In this document: positions 60,182 through 64,000 of the stretch, piece by piece
How positions within the stretch are numbered: position 1 is the first letter of the stretch
Layout: each line of letters opens with the position of its first letter
From: Primulina eburnea
Lineage: Eukaryota > Streptophyta > Magnoliopsida > Lamiales > Gesneriaceae
Reading direction: 5' to 3'
Length of the DNA: 64,000 nucleotides
NCBI RefSeq assembly: GCF_022965805.1
Contig: NC_133114.1
Coordinates: 7,460,261-7,524,260, forward strand
Notes under the pieces: model-generated
Told to the model about the DNA's origin: nothing
The model's input: the letters and a program-made list of their open reading frames with translations, nothing else
The model's database searches: none
Program-made: the position numbers and the translations under genes

Positions 60182-61251
60182 AACAAGCTCCTAGAGCTTG
60201 GTATGAGAAATTGTCTACTTTCTTGCTGTCTAATGGTTTTTGTAGGGGTAAATTTGATATTACCTTGTTTACCTTGACTAAAGATAATGATTTGCTGATA
60301 GTACAAATATATGTAGATGATATTATCTTTGGTGCTACTAATGAACACTTGTGTAGAGATTTTTCTAAGCTTATGCAGGATCACTTTGAGATGAGCATGA
60401 TGGGCGAGCTCAACTACTTCCTTGGTCTCCAAATCAAGCAATGCAAGGATGGTTTCTTTGTCAACCAAGGGAAGTACATCAAGGAGATGCTCAAAAAGTT
60501 TGGGATGGAGTCTTCCAAAGCCTCATCCACACCTATGAGCACGACAGTCAGACTCGACAAAGATGAGGGAGGTAAACCTGTTGACCAAAAACTATTTCGT
60601 AGCATGATTGGCTCCCTACTCTATGCGACTGCTAGTAGACCTGACATTATGTTTAGTGTTTGCTTGTGTGCACGATTTCAATCATGTCCAAAGGAATCAC
60701 ACTTATTCGCCTTAAAACACATTTTCAAATATCTTTCAAATACTCCAAATCTCGGATTATGGTATTCTAAGAACTCATTTTTCGATTTAAAAGCTTACTG
60801 TGATGCCGACTTTGGAGGATATAAGGTGGATAGAAAGAGCACTAGTGGTACTTGTTTCTTTTTGGGAAATTGCTTGGTGTCTTGGTTTTCTAAAAAGCAA
60901 AACTGTGTTGCACTTTCAACGACCGAGGCCGAGTATATGGCTGCCGGTAGTTGTTGTGCACAAATTCTTTGGATGAAGTATCAATTACTCGACTATGGTG
61001 TTACTTTTTCAAAAATTCCAATCTTTTGTGATAATACAAGCACCATATGTCTAACAAAGAATCCAGTTCAACATTCTCGTACAAAACATATTGACATTCG
61101 ACATCATTTTATTCGTGATCACATTGAGCAAAATGATGTTGAACTTCACTATGTTGACACCAAGAATCAAATTGCTGATATTTTTACAAAACCACTAGAT
61201 GAATCTACTTTTACTCGTTTGCGTGGTGAACTTGGCATGATTGAGTTGTAA
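60169..61251 (+). pseudogene. F pol part 2: RT catalytic part and RNase H
   Basis: Continues pol in the next frame: [11 protein letters not shown], the active-site YVDD within QIYVDDIIFG, then RNase H with CDADFGG, STTEAEYMA and the usual ADIFTKPL end. 360 residues without stops. The ATG at 60169 is internal to RT and not a natural start. Confidence 0.9.
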
Positions 61252-61827
61252 ACATTAGTCAAATACTCTCGTACATATTTGTTAAATTGAGGGGGAGTAT
61301 TATTAATGTGAGCATTATAATGTCGGATAATACAAATTAATTGTATTTATTCATAATTATGGCTCAACATTCATTTATGTGCTAAATAATTTAAATTTTA
61401 AGTGTTCCTCATCTTGGCTACTTCGGAATCACCGTTCGTTTTCGGATGCTTCGTTTCACTTCGGATCCACCGAACGTGTTCGAATCGTCCGAACCTGACC
61501 ATAGGTTCCAGAACCTCCGATTCAATCTTCGGACCATCCGAACATACATCGGATCGTCCGAACCTCCTTCCGATGTCATTTAATGTTTGTGCCTTCCCAA
61601 TGACTGACTGTCGGACTTCGGACCCTCCGTTTATTCATCGTAGCCGCCGTTCTTGGATCGGACCGTCCGATTGTTAATCGGATCGTCCGAACGTCTTGCC
61701 AGATAACCGATCTGTTCGCATTCCGGTCCGAACGAACATGGCCTATAAATAGGCGTTCGGATCTTCTGATTCATTTGCCAATTCAAATCTTTCTTTCTTT
61801 CCCCACACAAAACACTCACTACTCACT
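61252..61827 (+). promoter_or_regulatory. F spacer between pol and env-like ORF with promoter-like features
   Basis: Opens with a purine tract (TTGAGGGGGAGTA near 61288). Then an AT-rich part, then 61420-61740 with many TTCGGA/TCCGAA near-palindromes like those of the F LTR, and TATAAATAGG at 61744-61753, 75 bases before the ATG. The sequence is otherwise not alignable by eye to the LTR. Likely an internal promoter for the env-like ORF (inference). Confidence 0.55.
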
Positions 61828-62985
61828 ATGCCTCCGCGCCGTAACGCAGCTGGCCGAAATGTTCGCCCTCGTCACAGTGCCTTTCACCATGATCTTAACC
61901 AACCACCCAACCCTCGTCCTACCCCACCTGAATTCGAAACCCGTAACATTCTGCATGGTCGTACCCTTCACACCGAATACCTCCGTGCGAATTCCTTTAC
62001 GTTGATTACTCTTATTGAGTCTCAACGTTGGGGAAATTTTTTTCTACCTTCCGTACCCGATCTCATCTACCCCTCTCTCGTGCATCAGTTCTATGCGAAC
62101 TTTTCCCTAGTTCTTGGTGGTGATGACACTCGTGTTGTTACCATTGTTCAGGGTCGGTTCATTTCTTTTTCTACCGCCGACCTCTCTACTTGGTTCGATC
62201 TTCCTCGAGACGGACCGAGTGAGTTCTTTTCTCAGTCTTGGACTGAGAATGACCCCACTTTTGTTCGAGTCATTGCCTTGACCACCATCTTCGGTCGTCC
62301 GCCTACTCCTGCCGATGATCGTCCTCATGCGAAGGACCTTCCTCCTCAGCTTCAGCTTGTTCTAAAGCTTATCACTTCTTCCATTGTTCCTCGCAGTGGA
62401 GACCTCTCCACTTGCAAGTATCTCGATCTGTACATTCTCTATTACTTAGTCTCCCAGCGTCCTTTTAACCTTCCCCGTTTTCTTATGTACGCCATGGAGA
62501 ACGCGGCTTCTTCTACTCGCGTCTCTTTTCCGTTTGGCCGGTTCATAAACCGAATTCTCGCCCATTTTGACATTGACTTTGTAGATGAAGAATCCTTATC
62601 TATTTCTCCCCGCGAGACTATCGACCATGATACCGTTGTTAAGATGGGACTCTCTTGGAATCCCGTCTTATCCTCTTGGGTCGTCGACAAGGATCACATC
62701 TTTGCGTCCTATCGTCCGACCGACCACTTTCATGTTCCCTTCGGTCTTCTTCCTCCTCACGTTCAGACGAGAGGATTTCCCGCTGGTCCCCCTACTACGG
62801 GTACCACTCCTACCCCTTCGTTTGATATTCCTTCTTCATCCCATCAGCGTGTTCCCGACCCTATTAGCACTCCTTTGATGACCATGGATGACCTTCCTCA
62901 TGGCTTCACTCCGCCTGCTCCCTCTGGACCCTACGATCGGATTTTCGAGTATCTCGAGCGATTGGAGAGAAAGGTGGAGCTGTAG
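61828..62985 (+). CDS. F env-like ORF, C-terminus replaced by LTR sequence
   Basis: 385 residues, ATG 61828, start MPPRRNAAGRN. A globular middle (about residues 50-280) resembles the env-like or plant transposon protein found after pol in Sireviruses (features HQFYANFSLV, QGRFISFSTADL). A Pro/Ser/Thr-rich stretch follows at about 310-365. I see no signal peptide or clear membrane segment. No role in infection is known for these ORFs. The last residues (about VEL) come from the D-family LTR fused at 62972, so the original end is missing. There are no internal stops. The codons are C/T-ending and GC-richer than the pol of the same element. Confidence 0.8.
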   Translation: MPPRRNAAGRNVRPRHSAFHHDLNQPPNPRPTPPEFETRNILHGRTLHTEYLRANSFTLITLIESQRWGNFFLPSVPDLIYPSLVHQFYANFSLVLGGDDTRVVTIVQGRFISFSTADLSTWFDLPRDGPSEFFSQSWTENDPTFVRVIALTTIFGRPPTPADDRPHAKDLPPQLQLVLKLITSSIVPRSGDLSTCKYLDLYILYYLVSQRPFNLPRFLMYAMENAASSTRVSFPFGRFINRILAHFDIDFVDEESLSISPRETIDHDTVVKMGLSWNPVLSSWVVDKDHIFASYRPTDHFHVPFGLLPPHVQTRGFPAGPPTTGTTPTPSFDIPSSSHQRVPDPISTPLMTMDDLPHGFTPPAPSGPYDRIFEYLERLERKVEL

Positions 62986-63223
62986 ATTGTCTACCTTCAA
63001 GAGCTAAGGTGTTACACTTAGTTGGAGCCATAAAATCAATCCTTGTGATTGATAGGTAATTTTCTCAACACCCATGTTGAAAGTTAGATTTTTGTATATG
63101 TTTGCACAACTAGTACATGGTGTTCAATTTTGAAAAATTTTTATACCAAAATTTCGGTTTTCATGTTTTGAAAACATTTTGTGCTTCCGTTGCGATTTGA
63201 ACACCGTATATCGATCCCTTTCA
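62972..63223 (+). repeat. G: U5 end of a D-family LTR, 5' truncated
   Basis: Plus-strand orientation. Matches the reverse complement of the D2 LTR end (GGAGCTGTAGATTGTCT against GAAGCTTGTAGATTGTCT, then the hairpin module 63004-63053). Ends CCCTTTCA. More diverged than D1 and D2 from each other. Confidence 0.82.
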
Positions 63224-63225
63224 AG

Positions 63226-63238
63226 TGGTATCAAGAGC
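63226..63238 (+). other. G primer-binding site
   Basis: TGGTATCAAGAGC, one extra A relative to TGGTATCAGAGC. Confidence 0.75.
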
Positions 63239-63576
63239 TAAGGTTACTAGTTTTGTGGCAACAATCAAGATATTATATTGAGGGCGATTTCTAACCGTTT
63301 GAGATGAAAATTTGCAACAAAACCGAGGCCTTCTGTGGGGAATTTCGGGCAGCGTTTGCTGCCCGTTTCGGGCAGCTCGGGCTGCCCGAGGGCTGCCCTT
63401 TCGGGCAGCAAGGGCAGCCCGAACAGCCCCTAAAGTTTAATAAAAAAAAAAAAAATTTTTTTGCATGTTGGCCGGAATCCGGCGACGGCGATGACGACTA
63501 GGGTTTCCAAAAGTGTTTTGGAATACAAAGTGTCATGGGCCTTGAGTTGTTGGGCCATTAGTTGGTCACATTTTGT
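63239..63576 (+). other. G leader, ends at assembly gap
   Basis: Colinear with D2's leader in reverse complement (CTAGGGTTTCCAAAAGTGTT, GTCATGGGCC phrases). GC palindromes of the GGGCAGC/GCTGCCC type at 63344-63423. A 65-codon ORF at 63304-63501 crosses them and is probably chance. Confidence 0.75.
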
Positions 63577-63967
63577 NNNNNNNNNNNNNNNNNNNNNNNN
63601 NNNNNNNNNNNNNNNNNNNNNNNNNNNNNNNNNNNNNNNNNNNNNNNNNNNNNNNNNNNNNNNNNNNNNNNNNNNNNNNNNNNNNNNNNNNNNNNNNNNN
63701 NNNNNNNNNNNNNNNNNNNNNNNNNNNNNNNNNNNNNNNNNNNNNNNNNNNNNNNNNNNNNNNNNNNNNNNNNNNNNNNNNNNNNNNNNNNNNNNNNNNN
63801 NNNNNNNNNNNNNNNNNNNNNNNNNNNNNNNNNNNNNNNNNNNNNNNNNNNNNNNNNNNNNNNNNNNNNNNNNNNNNNNNNNNNNNNNNNNNNNNNNNNN
63901 NNNNNNNNNNNNNNNNNNNNNNNNNNNNNNNNNNNNNNNNNNNNNNNNNNNNNNNNNNNNNNNNNNN
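63577..63967. other. Assembly gap (391 N)
   Basis: Run of N. The final 33 bases after it are too short to assign. Confidence 0.99.
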
Positions 63968-64000
63968 TGGAGACTCGTTTCGACACTCGTTTCTGTTGGG

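Larger units (their letters stand above)
55593..62972 (+). mobile_element. F: Sirevirus-like Ty1/copia element, 3' truncated
   Basis: 5' LTR, PBS 56681-56693, gag, protease-integrase-RT-RNase H, spacer, env-like ORF. An env-like ORF after copia pol is typical of Sireviruses. No 3' LTR is found: at about 62972 the sequence changes to the U5 end of a D-family LTR (G). No target duplication can be shown. Confidence 0.8.

Noticed and set aside
61288..61828. Second F LTR starting after the purine tract at 61288
   Set aside because: Only palindrome type and TATA sequence resemble the 5' LTR; the start, middle and end do not align, and the env-like ORF follows.
63558..63986. ORF across the N run
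   Set aside because: Consists of gap bases.

Overview
The window is plant nuclear DNA, almost certainly from a eudicot with a retrotransposon-rich genome. I cannot name the species. I found no host gene. Almost every base belongs to LTR retrotransposons nested inside one another, plus one satellite array made from a retrotransposon gene. Family letters are mine. A, B and C are three related Ty3/gypsy chromovirus-type families: their LTRs start TGTAATGCCC and end CCCCACA, and A and B carry a Tekay/Del-like pol. D (copies D1, D2 and fragment G) is a Ty1/copia family with LTRs of about 2.1 kb. E is a Ty3 element with gag-protease but no polymerase. F is a Sirevirus-like Ty1/copia element with an env-like ORF. 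All primer-binding sites match initiator tRNA-Met (TGGTATCAGAGCC or near variants).

Layout: 1-21039 is family A arranged internal / LTR / internal / LTR. It has two pol copies and a shared middle LTR, and its last LTR is split by D1 (11063-20407, minus strand, TSD ATATC). The whole A block sits in the 5' LTR of E. E follows: LTR remnant, leader, gag-pro 21953-23773, a pol-less segment, then a 3' LTR split by B (25641-50912, TSD AAGTT). B's 5' LTR is split by C (26103-32617, minus strand, TSD GATAT) and B's protease by D2 (35615-45517, minus strand, TSD ATGGG). E's 3' LTR resumes at 50918, ends at 51117 and is followed by a second PBS and leader, so E also was a tandem. From 51312 to 55538 lies an array of about 11.6 copies of a 364-bp repeat made of a Ty3 integrase core read on the minus strand. 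F follows (about 55593-62972; gag, pol, env-like ORF) and is fused at its 3' side to the U5 end of a D-family LTR (G). G's leader runs into an assembly gap (63577-63967).

Coding state: A2 (gag-pol 5130-9575) is the best preserved, with two TGG-to-stop changes. D1 keeps an intact gag but lost 652 bp of integrase. B, D2 and F carry several frameshifts or stops, and C is essentially non-coding. None of the copies looks able to move by itself.

The most interesting signals lie outside the proteins. (1) D-family LTRs contain hairpins near the U5 end whose stems differ by compensatory changes between D1, D2 and G while linkers stay fixed. (2) A second hairpin block is shared by the LTRs of A, B and C. 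(3) Every family carries its own array of GC-rich palindromes: in the LTR upstream half for A, B, C, E and F, and just after the PBS for D. (4) An integrase gene fragment has become a satellite with higher-order structure. (5) The env-like ORF has its own TATA box and a palindrome-rich upstream region resembling the element's LTR promoter.
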